Positions 17,889-26,295 of a DNA stretch of 34,086 bases are shown one piece after another. The DNA comes from Candidatus Peribacteria bacterium. GTDB lineage: Bacteria > Patescibacteriota > Gracilibacteria > Absconditabacterales > Absconditicoccaceae. Both the position numbers and the translations under genes were made by a program. The stretch covers positions 1 through 34,086 of the forward strand of contig JAISMG010000008.1 in NCBI GenBank assembly GCA_031276875.1, written 5' to 3'. Below the pieces are notes generated by a model. The model saw nothing but the letters and a program-made list of their open reading frames with translations. It was not told the origin of the DNA and did no database searches. Within the stretch, counting starts at the first letter, position 1. Each line of letters opens with the position of its first letter.

Positions 17889-18260
17889 CTAAAATGCAAG
17901 ATAGTTTAAATAACAATCTATCAGTTTAGTACTATCTTTGGTACGAGAAGATTCCCATTCTTTATCACAGATTTTTCTCATATAGTGCATATCTATTTTT
18001 TCCACAAAATCTCCACATTGCTTTTGTACAAATAACATATCTTCAATTTCAGGAGAAAGTATTGCCTTTTCTTCACAGTCAGTAGCAGTTGATTGTTTAC
18101 AGAGTTCGTACGTTTTTAGTGATGAAAGCATTTCTAAAAATGCTGATGAACATTCTGGATACGCTTCTTTTATCTGTTGAATGTCTGAGGAAGAAGGATG
18201 TCCACACGCGGTTAATAAGAAAGTTGCACATCAGAGCAGTAGGAAGTACGCTTTTTGCAT
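17889..18260 (-). CDS. Small Cys-rich lipoprotein, unknown
   Basis: Reading TGA at 18231 as Gly restores a lipoprotein signal: [19 protein letters not shown], with lipobox LTAC and the lipidated Cys near residue 19. The 123-aa product then has several further cysteines (YPECSS, YELCKQ, TDCEEK, KQCGDF, RKICDK, LIDCYL), mostly spaced within helices, suggesting disulfide-linked helical hairpins. The start is ATG 18260, 28 bases after the stop of another lipoprotein gene, and the stop is TAG. Cysteine-paired envelope proteins would be natural clients for the thiol system at 4157-5437, though that link is inference. Confidence 0.75.
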
Positions 18261-18288
18261 TTTTTATAAGTTAAATTAGAAATAAAAT

Positions 18289-18885
18289 TTAGTCATTTTG
18301 AAAATTAAAACTGATTTCATAATCAAAAATGGCATAGGACGATGTAGCTCTAATGAAAAGGTGTTGCACTTCATCTTCGGAAGGACTACTACTAAAATAA
18401 TCAATGAGCTTTATTTGCTTTTTTTCTCCTGCTGATACAGAAATATAATCACTATGGGGAGGATTATTTAAATCTGTACTCCAAATCCTTACTTCTACCT
18501 CTCCAGAAGCAACAGAAATATCTAGAATTGCTGCATTTTTTTCTTGTTGAGTAAACCCAAAAATATAGGCATTGGTTTCTTTGGTATATCCTACCACATC
18601 ATCTGGTAAGGCAAATAACACAGCATTTTGTTTTTTACTACTATAGGTTTGTGTAATTTCATAGTCTGCTAATTCTGGTGGAATGTCTTTGGGAATGAAA
18701 ATATTGAGGTCGGTTCTCTCTCCATTGAGGATATGCCATTGTTGAGCAATACTATTTCAAGCAGTTGCATTTTGTTCTCCTGTACTACTTTCTCCAGTCA
18801 TTTGAGGCAAAGGAGCTTGGGGAGTACAACCCGCAACAACGACTCCTATACTGAGTAGCAGCACATATGAAAGAAATTTAGGCAT
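18289..18885 (-). CDS. Lipoprotein with beta-rich domain, unknown
   Basis: The 198-aa product starts at ATG 18885 with MPKFLSYVLLLSIGVVVAGC, a good lipobox (VAGC) for membrane attachment. A Thr/Ser/Glu-rich spacer with one TGA-coded Gly (18757) follows, then a domain with alternating hydrophobic residues (AAILDISVASGEVEVRIWS, HLFIRATSSYAIFDYEISF) typical of a beta sandwich. No catalytic motif is visible. It lies upstream of the small Cys-rich lipoprotein and behind a possible promoter at 18925-18952. Confidence 0.75.
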
Positions 18886-18924
18886 CAGTAGCATAACTAT
18901 AAAAATAAAACTCTACAAGAATAG

Positions 18925-18952
18925 TAAGTATCCTTTTTATGCTAAAAATCAA
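18925..18952 (-). promoter_or_regulatory. Possible promoter of the lipoprotein pair
   Basis: On the minus strand TTGATT (18947-18952), 16 bp, TACTTA (18925-18930). The transcript would start near 18918, about 33 bases before the ATG. Confidence 0.35.
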
Positions 18953-18973
18953 GAGAAATAAAAAAATAGGGAG

Positions 18974-19233
18974 GGGATTACTAATATAAATATTACAACT
19001 TAAAATGGGATTACTAACTAAAGATATCAATAAGAACATCAACATACATTAAGAGAAGAATTGAGTAATACAATATATATATCTTTGCAATCATCTCACA
19101 AATTATGCCTTGCCTTGTGAAAAGCTTTTCATCAATATTTTTTACATTCCATCTTTTATGGATGGAGAAATAAACACTTATTTCTATACATTTTATCATA
19201 ATTTTAAGTTGTAATATCTATATTAGCAATCCC
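18974..19233. mobile_element. MITE-like element with 33-bp terminal inverted repeats
   Basis: GGGATTACTAATATAAATAT and the next 13 bases (18974-19006) are repeated in inverse at 19201-19233 with only two mismatches, both A/G. The first 11 bases recur directly at 19007-19017. The 260-bp unit is AT-rich. It encloses a 61-codon ORF on the minus strand (19014-19199, ATG to TAG) that fills the space between the repeats exactly. This may be chance or a tiny hydrophobic protein. Target-site duplication is not clear. It occupies most of the 375-bp gap between genes. Confidence 0.65.
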
Positions 19234-19260
19234 AAACTATTAAGTAAAAATATTCATGTG

Positions 19261-19518
19261 TTATATATCTTTCCTCGAGAAATCAGGAAATCGACGACGA
19301 ACTTTGAACGTTTTCTTTGGAGAGAGTTTTTTCAGTTGTGCTTGCATCTGCTCTTCTAACTTTTTTTCTAGTAGCTTTTTACTCTTTTCTCTACGAAATA
19401 TCCCAAAAAATAGTGCGTCATACCGACGTTTTCCTTTTCCTGTAAGTCGATACGTTAATCATAACAGTAGCACTCCTACAGGATAGGAGAGAACAACTAT
19501 CCAAAAGATTATTCCCAT
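19261..19518 (-). CDS. Small basic membrane protein, unknown
   Basis: The 85-aa frame contains one TGA (19456, Gly) and ends in TAA. A hydrophobic helix (MGIIFWIVVLSYPVGVLLLGL) is followed by a long, strongly basic tail with helix-forming KSKKLLEKKLEEQMQAQLKKL and an Arg-rich end. It follows the korB stop by 30 bases on the same strand and is likely part of that transcript. The tail could bind nucleic acid or acidic membrane lipid. No family was recognised. The start ATG 19518 is chosen over a TTG six codons earlier. Confidence 0.65.
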
Positions 19519-19548
19519 AGGTATCAACCATAACAACCTAAAAAAGTT

Positions 19549-20151
19549 TTACCATCTTTTCCAGCTTGGGCAAGTTTGTTGGACATTGATATGAGCAAAG
19601 CCGGGAAATTGGAGAGCTTCTTTGATGGTCTCCTTCAGCGTTTGCATTTCTTTGTCTTTTACCATTCTGACGAAACTTCCTCCTGCACTTTCTACTAGAT
19701 GAACAGGATGAAAAGGCGGAATAGTATTTCCCTGAGGAGTAGATTTGGTGATGGCTGCTTGAGGGGTCGTTGCTGAAGCTTGCCCTGTTGTTAATGCATA
19801 ATTTTCATTATCACAAGTAATATGCAAAATAGGAACATTTCTTCTCGCTGCGTGCAAGAGATGTCCTAGCCCAATGCCATAACTTCCTCCGTCTCCTTCC
19901 ATACTAATGACGGTTAATTCTGGACGAGCTAATTTTACGCCCGTAGCAAACGGAATAGGTCTTCCGTGCAAGGTTTCCGCTCCATAGCATTCAGTATATT
20001 GGCTCATTTTGGCATTACATCCGATACCGGTAATAAATACGGTCATATGTTTGGGAATATGCAATTCCTCCAAAGCCTGTTTGAGGGCAAGGTGAATAAG
20101 GAAGTTTCCACATCACGGACATCGTTGAAATTTGTTTAATTGAGTTCTCAT
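19549..20151 (-). CDS. korB: 2-oxoacid:ferredoxin oxidoreductase, beta subunit
   Basis: This subunit binds thiamine diphosphate and takes part in ferredoxin-linked oxidative decarboxylation of a 2-oxoacid. The 200-aa product starts MRTQLNKFQRCPGCGN; the CPGCG Gly13 is TGA (20113). TGIGCNAKM and HGRPIPFATGVKLA are typical of KorB/PorB. EGDGGSYGIGLGHLLHAARRN with DNENYALTTGQ is the ThDP/Mg site (GDG...N). It ends after TCPSW. The length is short for the family (commonly about 270-290), lacking part of the C-terminal tail. The symbol kor rather than por rests on resemblance; the substrate (pyruvate or 2-oxoglutarate) is not determined. Confidence 0.9.
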
Positions 20152-20190
20152 AATAGATATGCAGTATAACTAAAAGATAATCTTAATAAG

Positions 20191-21828
20191 CTAGTTTATC
20201 AATCCTTCCAATTCCTCCATAAAAATGGGATATAACGTCCATTTTCTGAAATGGGAAATCTTCTGGTTCCATTCGGGAGTCAAAAGTCCACATGCATTAC
20301 GAACAATTTTTTCCATCTGTCCTTCATAATTCATTTCCACAAAAATAAGCTTTTGAATTTGATGTTCGTGGGCTTGAAAAAATTGCATTAAATGAGCACT
20401 AAAGGGATGAAAAATCTTCATCACTATCAATCACCAGTCTGACTGATTTTTTATCAAGGCTTCCAGATTATAACGGTTAATCCCCCACGTAATGAAAAAG
20501 TTTTCTGCTTGAGGATTGATGACTTCATATGCTACGAAATCTTTTTCAAATTCTTTGGTGGAAAAAGTCAGATGTTTTCTAAATCTTTTTTGCATTTGTT
20601 GGTCTTTTATCATAGGATGTTCATTTGTTGCACCAGCTTCATCGTGCTCGTAAGAAGTCGCTATAAATAGGGTATTTTCATCACCGGGAACAGCATACGG
20701 AGAAATCCCATTGTCGGTTAATTGATAACGGAGATAGGTATCTCACTGCTGGGTGGCAACAGCTTTTTCTCCTCTATTGATAGGATGCGTGAATAAGTCT
20801 TTGGAAGCAAGAGATTTATAGCCTTCTGCTAACTGTTTGTCAATGAGCACTATCACGGGATGTTGGTATATATCAGCCCAATTAAAAGCCTGAGAAATCA
20901 TCGTATAAGCTTCTTCGAACGTGGACGGTGCCAAAACGATAGGAGTAGTTTCCCCAAAACTTGCATTCATCGCAAACGCTAAATCTCCCTGTGAAGTAAA
21001 AGTTGGGCTTCCTGTAGAAGGTCCATCTCTCATTCCCAAAATATATACACCACCAATCTCTGCCTGATGAGCAAACGCAATACTTTCGGTCATCAATGCA
21101 AATCCTCCACCAGACGTTCCACACATTGCCCTTTTCCCAGCAAATTTGGCTCCGAGCATTGCCATTGCTACGGCGATTTCATCTTCCCCCTGAAAGAATA
21201 CGATTTCAGGATGTTCTACGATAGTATCAATGAGGGAAGTAATCGGCGTCATCGGATAAGCAGCATAAAATTCCAATCCAGCTTTGATGGCTCCTTCTCC
21301 TATCAGTTGATTGCCCATCATCAATGTTTTGTCTTCTCCGATTTTCTCGGATAAATTGATAGTTTCGCACAGATAGGCGTAATTTTGTTTGGCGTAACTA
21401 TAGCCTGCTTGTAAATCCACTAGATTTTCCTCATATTGAGCGGGTTTGATGTATTTTCTCATCATAGCTTCTCCTTCAGAAAGAGGAATATTGACGATAT
21501 TGAGACACGCCCCAAACGCAAACATATTACGATGAGTAGCGGATGGAGTTTTGACGTCAATAATATTTTCCAGCTGATAGAGGTCTTGATTTTTGGTAAT
21601 AGCAACATCATCAAACGCAAAAAATAGGTCAATCTTTTTGGAAAGCTTCATTTCATTTTCACTAGAAACAGAGAGAAAAAAGCAGTTGTTATCCCCCTTA
21701 ATGATAGAAGCATATTCTTTGTCTGCCCAAAGGGTATAGCCTTTTGCAGCCAATATCTCACCTAAAAACAGTCCAGCAGTATTTACCCCTGTACCTGCTG
21801 CACCAGAAAACCCAATTGAAATATACAT
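20191..21828 (-). CDS. korA: 2-oxoacid:ferredoxin oxidoreductase, fused gamma-alpha subunit
   Basis: The 545-aa protein joins the gamma domain (about 1-170; GFSGAAGTGVNTAGLFLGEIL, then DKEYASIIKGDNN) to the alpha subunit (from MMGNQLIGEGAIKAGL, with YAAYPMTPITSL, FFQGEDEIAVAMAMLGA and GTSGGGFALMTE, followed by RDGPSTGSPTFTSQGDL). These are hallmarks of the two-gene KorAB type. TGA at 20743 and 20431 are Gly. It ends with TAG. With korB 40 bases downstream it should form an (alpha-gamma)(beta) enzyme that passes electrons to ferredoxin. No ferredoxin or delta subunit gene is in the window. The start is ATG 21828, with a promoter at 21863-21890. Confidence 0.92.
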
Positions 21829-21862
21829 ACTTATGAAAAAAGAACAAATAAAATACGGATAC

Positions 21863-21890
21863 AGTGTATAGGATTGATACTAAAAAGCAA
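21863..21890 (-). promoter_or_regulatory. kor operon promoter
   Basis: On the minus strand TTGCTT (21885-21890), 16 bp, TACACT (21863-21868), with a start near 21855 and a leader of about 27 bases. Confidence 0.5.
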
Positions 21891-22161
21891 GGAATTTTGT
21901 AAAATTAAAAATTACAATGCAAAATGCACCATCCATTGCCTGCTTTTTATTTTATTTGATTACTTTTTTGATATATGTTGCTTGAACATTGACCAGGATT
22001 ACGAAATGCGATAAAAGATAAACAGTAAGAAAAAGCTGATTATTCATATGTTTCTTTTCATATTGCATATGCAAGTTGAATGATTATGAGTTTGTTGCTC
22101 ATAGAATAATGTTAGGTTGTAAACTAACTAAATTATTTTGTAATTTTTTTCAAGTGTTTTT

Positions 22162-22176
22162 TTATTTGCAACAGAG
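22162..22176 (+). repeat. 15-bp motif, possible IS end, copy 2
   Basis: It is identical to 324-338 (TTATTTGCAACAGAG). It abuts the beginning of the transposase remnant at 22180, as if one element had landed inside another. The stretch 21891-22161 has no gene I can support. Confidence 0.4.
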
Positions 22177-22179
22177 CAA

Positions 22180-22320
22180 TTTCTTACTAATAATTTTGAG
22201 ATAAATCCTAAACTTATAGCAATTCTTTACGAAAAAAGATGGCAAATTGAAATATTTTTTAAATTTATAAAACAAACTCTCAACATAAAAAATTTTTGTG
22301 AACCTCTAAAAACGCAGTAA
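22180..22320 (+). pseudogene. Transposase remnant, IS4-like C-terminal motif
   Basis: The frame reads FLLTNNFEINPKLIAILYEK, then RWQIEIFFKFIKQTLNIKNF, ending at TAA. The Y-x-x-RW-x-IE-x-FFK-x-IK pattern is the well-known motif around the catalytic Glu in IS4-group transposases. The N-terminal two thirds are missing, and the 15-bp IS-end motif sits immediately before it. It is a fossil rather than a functional gene. Confidence 0.7.
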
Positions 22321-22357
22321 AAAACCAGTTATGGGTAGGGAGGTAAGATTATTGATC

Positions 22358-22379
22358 TTTTGGGACTAACGCCCCAAAA
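22358..22379. other. Hairpin TTTTGGG-8-CCCAAAA before the 22400 gene
   Basis: A 7-bp inverted repeat ends 20 bases before the ATG at 22400. It could be a leader structure or the remains of an element end. There is no clear U-tract. Confidence 0.3.
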
Positions 22380-22399
22380 TATATAGAAAATTACACAAT

Positions 22400-23275
22400 A
22401 TGCTAGATGATGACCTATTATTCAACTTTTCTTATTCTAATATTTTATTTGGACAGCAATATATTGAAAGCAGATTTTTTGACTTTTTTGTGATTTTGAA
22501 TATAATAGAGTATACAGTTGTACTTTTTACTCTATGTATGAAAGAAATGGATACATTTAATGCCTGCTATGGAAATGAAGATACATATAGAGAATGGAAG
22601 TTTTCTGAATGGGAAAAAAATGATTTTAAAAATTTTATGAAAAGATATTTGAATAATGCCATAACATATTCCCTTGAACATCCATCTAAAGAAAACACAA
22701 CTATTATCCTTCTTTTAAAGAATATAGTGCTTCGAATAAAAGATGTCGATATATCTTTGAATTCAGATTTTATTTCTTTTTGTGAAGAGATACTTTCAAA
22801 TACTACTCGTATTTCTGTTCTTTTTTACCGTATAATGCAATATTTAGATGGGAAAAACTTAGACGGGAAGAAATATTTAGAAAACAATAAACATAGACTT
22901 TCTGAGATTAAACCTCAACGTTATCTCCAAGAAAAATTTGTTGAAGATACTTCTTCTCCACTGTACCTTCCGCAATATTCCCTAGACCGACAAAATAATG
23001 GGTATAGACTGTTAATTTATACATTTTTGAGATATTTAAGTAAAAATGTTACCATGTACCACACTATGAAAGAAACGTACGATTATAACTTACAATTATC
23101 ACAAAATATAAGATATATATATGAAGAATTAGACCAAATACAACAACAAACAGAAAAAGAACTCCTACGAGATTTTATAGAGAATCAGCCTTATAGAGTA
23201 GTTGCTTGAGAAGTAGTAGTTCCTCCAGATGACCCCAATTATCAAGATATAAGTTTAGATGGAGCACGAACATAA
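22400..23275 (+). CDS. Large helical protein, unknown
   Basis: The 291-aa product is mostly helix, with an aromatic hydrophobic stretch near residues 25-45 (FFDFFVILNIIEYTVVLFTL) that may be one membrane or buried helix. A charged body follows, and a C-terminal coiled coil (QNIRYIYEELDQIQQQTEKELL). TGA at 23207 is Gly, adding a short tail (EVVVPPDDPNYQDISLDGART) before TAA. It lies next to transposon debris, and its A/T-rich codon use may mark it as acquired. No family was recognised. Confidence 0.6.
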
Positions 23276-23345
23276 GCATATCGCCCAAAAAAGAACTCAG
23301 AGGAAATATCCTAGAAATGCTGATGAAAGTGGCAAACTTGTCCTA

Positions 23346-23870
23346 CTAGCTTTTGGAAAAACGTATCACTTTATCTACAAATAATATCCCATTCAAATGG
23401 TCAATTTCGTGTTGAACAATAACTGCATTAAATCCCGTCAGCTTTTTGGTGATTATTTTTCCTTTACTATCTTGATATTTTACTTTTATTCGTTGGTATC
23501 TTTTCACATCTCCAAAAACTTTTGGGACGGATAAACAGGCTTCTTCAGTAATTTGTGTTGTCGTGGAATATTCCAAAATTTCCGGGTTAATCATAATACG
23601 CTCTCCAACCAATTTTTTATGTGATGCTTGTTTCCCTTTTCTGGGAGTTGTTTTTTTTTCCTCCCACTCTGTCACTGCAATCATACGAATATTTTTTCCT
23701 AGTTGGGGAGCCGCCAATCCTACACCATCGTATTCATACATTAGCGTCAATAACACATCACCAAAATCCTTTACGTCACTATCAATGACATCAATAGGTT
23801 GAGAAATCTGTCTCAAAACGGGGTTGTCCACCCCTACACTGAGGGGATAAAAAATAGCAAGTTGACTCAT
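23346..23870 (-). CDS. def: Peptide deformylase
   Basis: PDF removes the formyl group from the initiator Met of new proteins. The 174-aa product has the three family motifs: GVGLAAPQLG, EACLS (the usual EGCLS with Ala for Gly) and HEIDHLNG. The Cys of EACLS and the two His of HEIDH bind the metal and the Glu is the catalytic base. An insert with many Lys (KKTTPRKGKQASHKKLVGE) lengthens a loop. The start is ATG 23870, only seven bases from the -10 box of its own promoter, so the mRNA may be leaderless. The stop is TAG. Confidence 0.95.
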   Translation of the reverse strand: MSQLAIFYPLSVGVDNPVLRQISQPIDVIDSDVKDFGDVLLTLMYEYDGVGLAAPQLGKNIRMIAVTEWEEKKTTPRKGKQASHKKLVGERIMINPEILEYSTTTQITEEACLSVPKVFGDVKRYQRIKVKYQDSKGKIITKKLTGFNAVIVQHEIDHLNGILFVDKVIRFSKS

Positions 23871-23877
23871 AATAAAC

Positions 23878-23905
23878 ACTATAGTATTTATCCCTTGAAA
23901 ATCAA
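23878..23905 (-). promoter_or_regulatory. def promoter, probably leaderless
   Basis: On the minus strand TTGATT (23900-23905), 16 bp, TATAGT (23878-23883). Transcription would begin at about 23870-23871, i.e. on the ATG. Its -35 shares a base with the -35 of the divergent tRNA-Ser promoter. Confidence 0.55.
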
Positions 23906-23922
23906 CAGCAAAAACATATGCT
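23895..23922 (+). promoter_or_regulatory. tRNA-Ser promoter
   Basis: TTGAAA (23895-23900), 16 bp, TATGCT (23917-23922), about 30 bases before the tRNA 5' end. Confidence 0.45.
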
Positions 23923-23952
23923 ACACACTATGTATCATTTTATAAATGATAT

Positions 23953-24042
23953 GGAGGGATGGTAGAGCGGTTGAATGCGACAGTCTTGAAAACTGTTGAC
24001 CGATTACTCGGTCCGTGGGTTCGAATCCCACTCCCTCCGCCA
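23953..24042 (+). tRNA. tRNA-Ser (anticodon UGA)
   Basis: This is a class II tRNA of 90 bases including encoded CCA. The acceptor GGAGGGA pairs with TCCCTCC, the discriminator is G, and the T-loop GGTTCGAATCC is standard. The anticodon loop CTTGAAA gives anticodon TGA, which reads UCA serine codons, not UGA. The long variable arm is as expected for tRNA-Ser. Confidence 0.96.
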
Positions 24043-24056
24043 GAAGTATAATACTC

Positions 24057-24084
24057 TTGCAATCCTTTTCTGTTTTATTATACT
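24057..24084 (+). promoter_or_regulatory. Promoter for the LysM-CHAP gene
   Basis: TTGCAA (24057-24062), 16 bp, TATACT (24079-24084), just after the tRNA. It leaves a leader of about 130 bases before ATG 24222, the longest seen here. I found no hairpin with a clear role in that leader. Confidence 0.55.
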
Positions 24085-24221
24085 CCCTACTATGAAATTA
24101 TAGATACCTTAAACTTAAACCTCTGTTATCTCTAATTTCTGTCGGATACACAACCTAGGTAACCCCAAAAACGTGCATTACTGTTTACCTAACGTTCCGT
24201 CCTTTATATTACTCAACTTCT

Positions 24222-25304
24222 ATGACTAGAAACCAGAAGGTAAGTAAAGTGAAAATTGTTTCTACTATTATGGCACTTATTGTCTTAGTAGTCCTTATAG
24301 CCAATGCTGATAAGCTCAGCTCTTCTTCAGATGTCGTAGGATACATCAATCCTGCATTCATAGGCGATAGTGGCAAAGATGTCACCATCAATATGAATAA
24401 TCTTAGTATTGCTGTAGATGAAAAAGATGATACTGCAGTAGTCCAATATATTGTTCAAGAAGGAGATACCCTTGAAAGCATTGCTACAGAATTTGGAACC
24501 ACAGTTTCTACATTGAAAAAAATTAATTCAATCAGTGCCATCAAACCCGGACAAAAAATTGTTGTAACAGATGAAGAAGACGGACTGATTTATACCGTGA
24601 GAGAAACCCAAAATGTCAAAGTCTTTGCCAATAAATATGGACTAAATCTTTCAGAGTTGATGACGCTAAACTATATTACTGATGATACTGAAATGCTCCA
24701 AAAAGGGCAAGAAATTTTTATCAATCTTACTGAAGAAAAAGCTAACGCTATTCCGTGATTTATTGACAAAGGACAGCCAGATTTATCTCCTCAGATTGTC
24801 AAACCAAAACCTGTGATAGCCAAATCTTCTACTTCCAGTAATTCCAAATCTGCTTCATCATCTGCTAGTTCCTCTACATCCTCTGCTTCCTCATCAACAA
24901 CTCAAACCGTTTCCAAAGTAACGTCCAGATGGACATTTACAGCAAATGTTTCCAATGGGTTTGCTCGTGGATATTGTACGTGGTATGTAGCAACTCAGAT
25001 GAAAAATATCTTCCCTTATGAAACTGCTACTACCCAAAGTAGACCCTTTGGAGGGAATGCCAATCAATGGTACAAAAATGCTCAAAAAGCTGGACTTAGT
25101 GTAGGAAAAACACCAAGAGCAGGTGCGATTATTGTGTATAGTGCGTTGAGAAGTTCGGCAGGACACGTAGGTATCGTGAAAGAATATTATCCAGACAGAG
25201 GAGAAATGCTTATTGAAGATATGAATTACGAAGGAAAATTTATCGTAACCAGAAGAATAGAAAAAACTACCAGAAAAGAAATTATTGGATATATTTATGG
25301 GTAA
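24222..25304 (+). CDS. LysM-CHAP peptidoglycan hydrolase
   Basis: The 360-aa exported protein has a signal anchor (about 10-28) and two LysM-like modules that bind peptidoglycan: VQYIVQEGDTLESIATEFG to PGQKIVV (about 75-117), and IYTVRETQNVKVFANKYG to KGQEIFI (about 126-173). A Ser-rich linker (about 200-235) follows, then a C-terminal CHAP amidase/endopeptidase domain. Its catalytic Cys is in GYCTWYVA and His in GHVGIVKEY; LIEDMNYEGKF supplies the usual Asn. TGA at 24756 is Gly. The role is cell-wall remodelling, or attack on the wall of another cell. The terminator at 25320 closes a single-gene transcript. Confidence 0.92.
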
Positions 25305-25319
25305 ACCTAATTTTGTTTG

Positions 25320-25343
25320 ATGTCACGTTTCCGTGACATTTTA
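25320..25343 (+). terminator. Terminator after the LysM-CHAP gene
   Basis: ATGTCACG-TTTC-CGTGACAT, a perfect 8-bp stem, then TTTTACA. It begins 15 bases after the stop. gatB, on the opposite strand, ends 60 bases further on. Confidence 0.8.
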
Positions 25344-25403
25344 CAATTTATTCAAGTAGATTGTCTTTACTGTCTTCATTTCCATCTTTCTTGGTTCAGG
25401 AGG

Positions 25404-26267
25404 TTATTTTTGCAAAATCAATGGTGGCATATCAGGTTCTGGGAAATAGCGATAATCTACTACATCTTCTTTGCTCCTCATTGCAAAAGAAGTTCCGTTG
25501 TTGTCGTCTCGTCTTCTGGTTTCCTGTGCGATTTGGTTTCAGCTTTCTAAGAGCTCTTTTTGTCTGTGGTATTCTCCTTCAATCGCTCTTTTCATTGCAC
25601 TGAAGGTGTTGATATTTTTCAATTCTACTCTGGTGCCGAGAGGAGCGTTTTCATCGGTTCTGAGCGAAATATTTACGTCTACTCTCATCTGTCCTTTTTC
25701 CATATCAGCATCTCCCAGTCCGTTTCGTTTCGCTATTCTCTGGATTTCTTTGGCATATTCTACTGCTTCTTCAGCACTGGTAAAATCCGGGTCTGTGACA
25801 ATTTCCAATAGTGGCGTTCCTGCACGGTTAAAATCCAGTAAACTTTTTCCATTTGCGTGAATCATTTTCGCGGTGTCGCTTTCCAAATGGGCTTCGTGGA
25901 TATGGACAGCTTTTTCTTCCTCATAGTTGTTGGTTCGATAATGCACGGTTCCATTTTTGATGATAGGGTGGTAAAACTGGGTAATTTGAAATCCCATTGG
26001 AAGGTCGGGATAAAAAAAATTTTTCCTATCAAAGGTACTAAAAGGCTGAATTTCGGCATTAAGAGCGTGTCCAAAGAGGATAGCCTTTTCTACTACTTCC
26101 TGACTGAGTAGAGGTAAAGCTCCGGGTTGTCCTGTACAAACGGGACAAATGTGGGTGTTGGGATTGGTTTCAAAATTCTGCTCATTTTTGCAACGACAAA
26201 AGATTTTGGTTTCGCTGTTGAGTTTGAGGTGGATTTCTAATCCGATGGTGGTGAGGTAATGGGGCAT
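25404..26267 (-). CDS. gatB: Aspartyl/glutamyl-tRNA amidotransferase subunit B, truncated
   Basis: GatB is the kinase part of GatCAB, which turns Glu-tRNA-Gln into Gln-tRNA-Gln. The cradle domain is well preserved: [11 protein letters not shown], a Cys4 zinc site (FCRCKN and HICPVCTG), [51 protein letters not shown] and [11 protein letters not shown]. After a TGA-coded Gly (25539) it runs on to [33 protein letters not shown] and then stops at TAA. The usual protein is near 475 aa; here it is 287, so the C-terminal helical and YqeY-like tail domains, which grip tRNA, are missing. No other piece is seen downstream. The start is ATG 26267. Confidence 0.9.
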
Positions 26268-26295
26268 TAGCAAATATGTATAAAGTAAATATTGA

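Noticed and set aside
23953-24042. tRNA with anticodon TGA as the UGA-reading tRNA
   Set aside because: Anticodon UGA pairs with UCA codons; the tRNA is a normal class II tRNA-Ser. A UGA-reading tRNA-Gly would have anticodon UCA and is not in this window.
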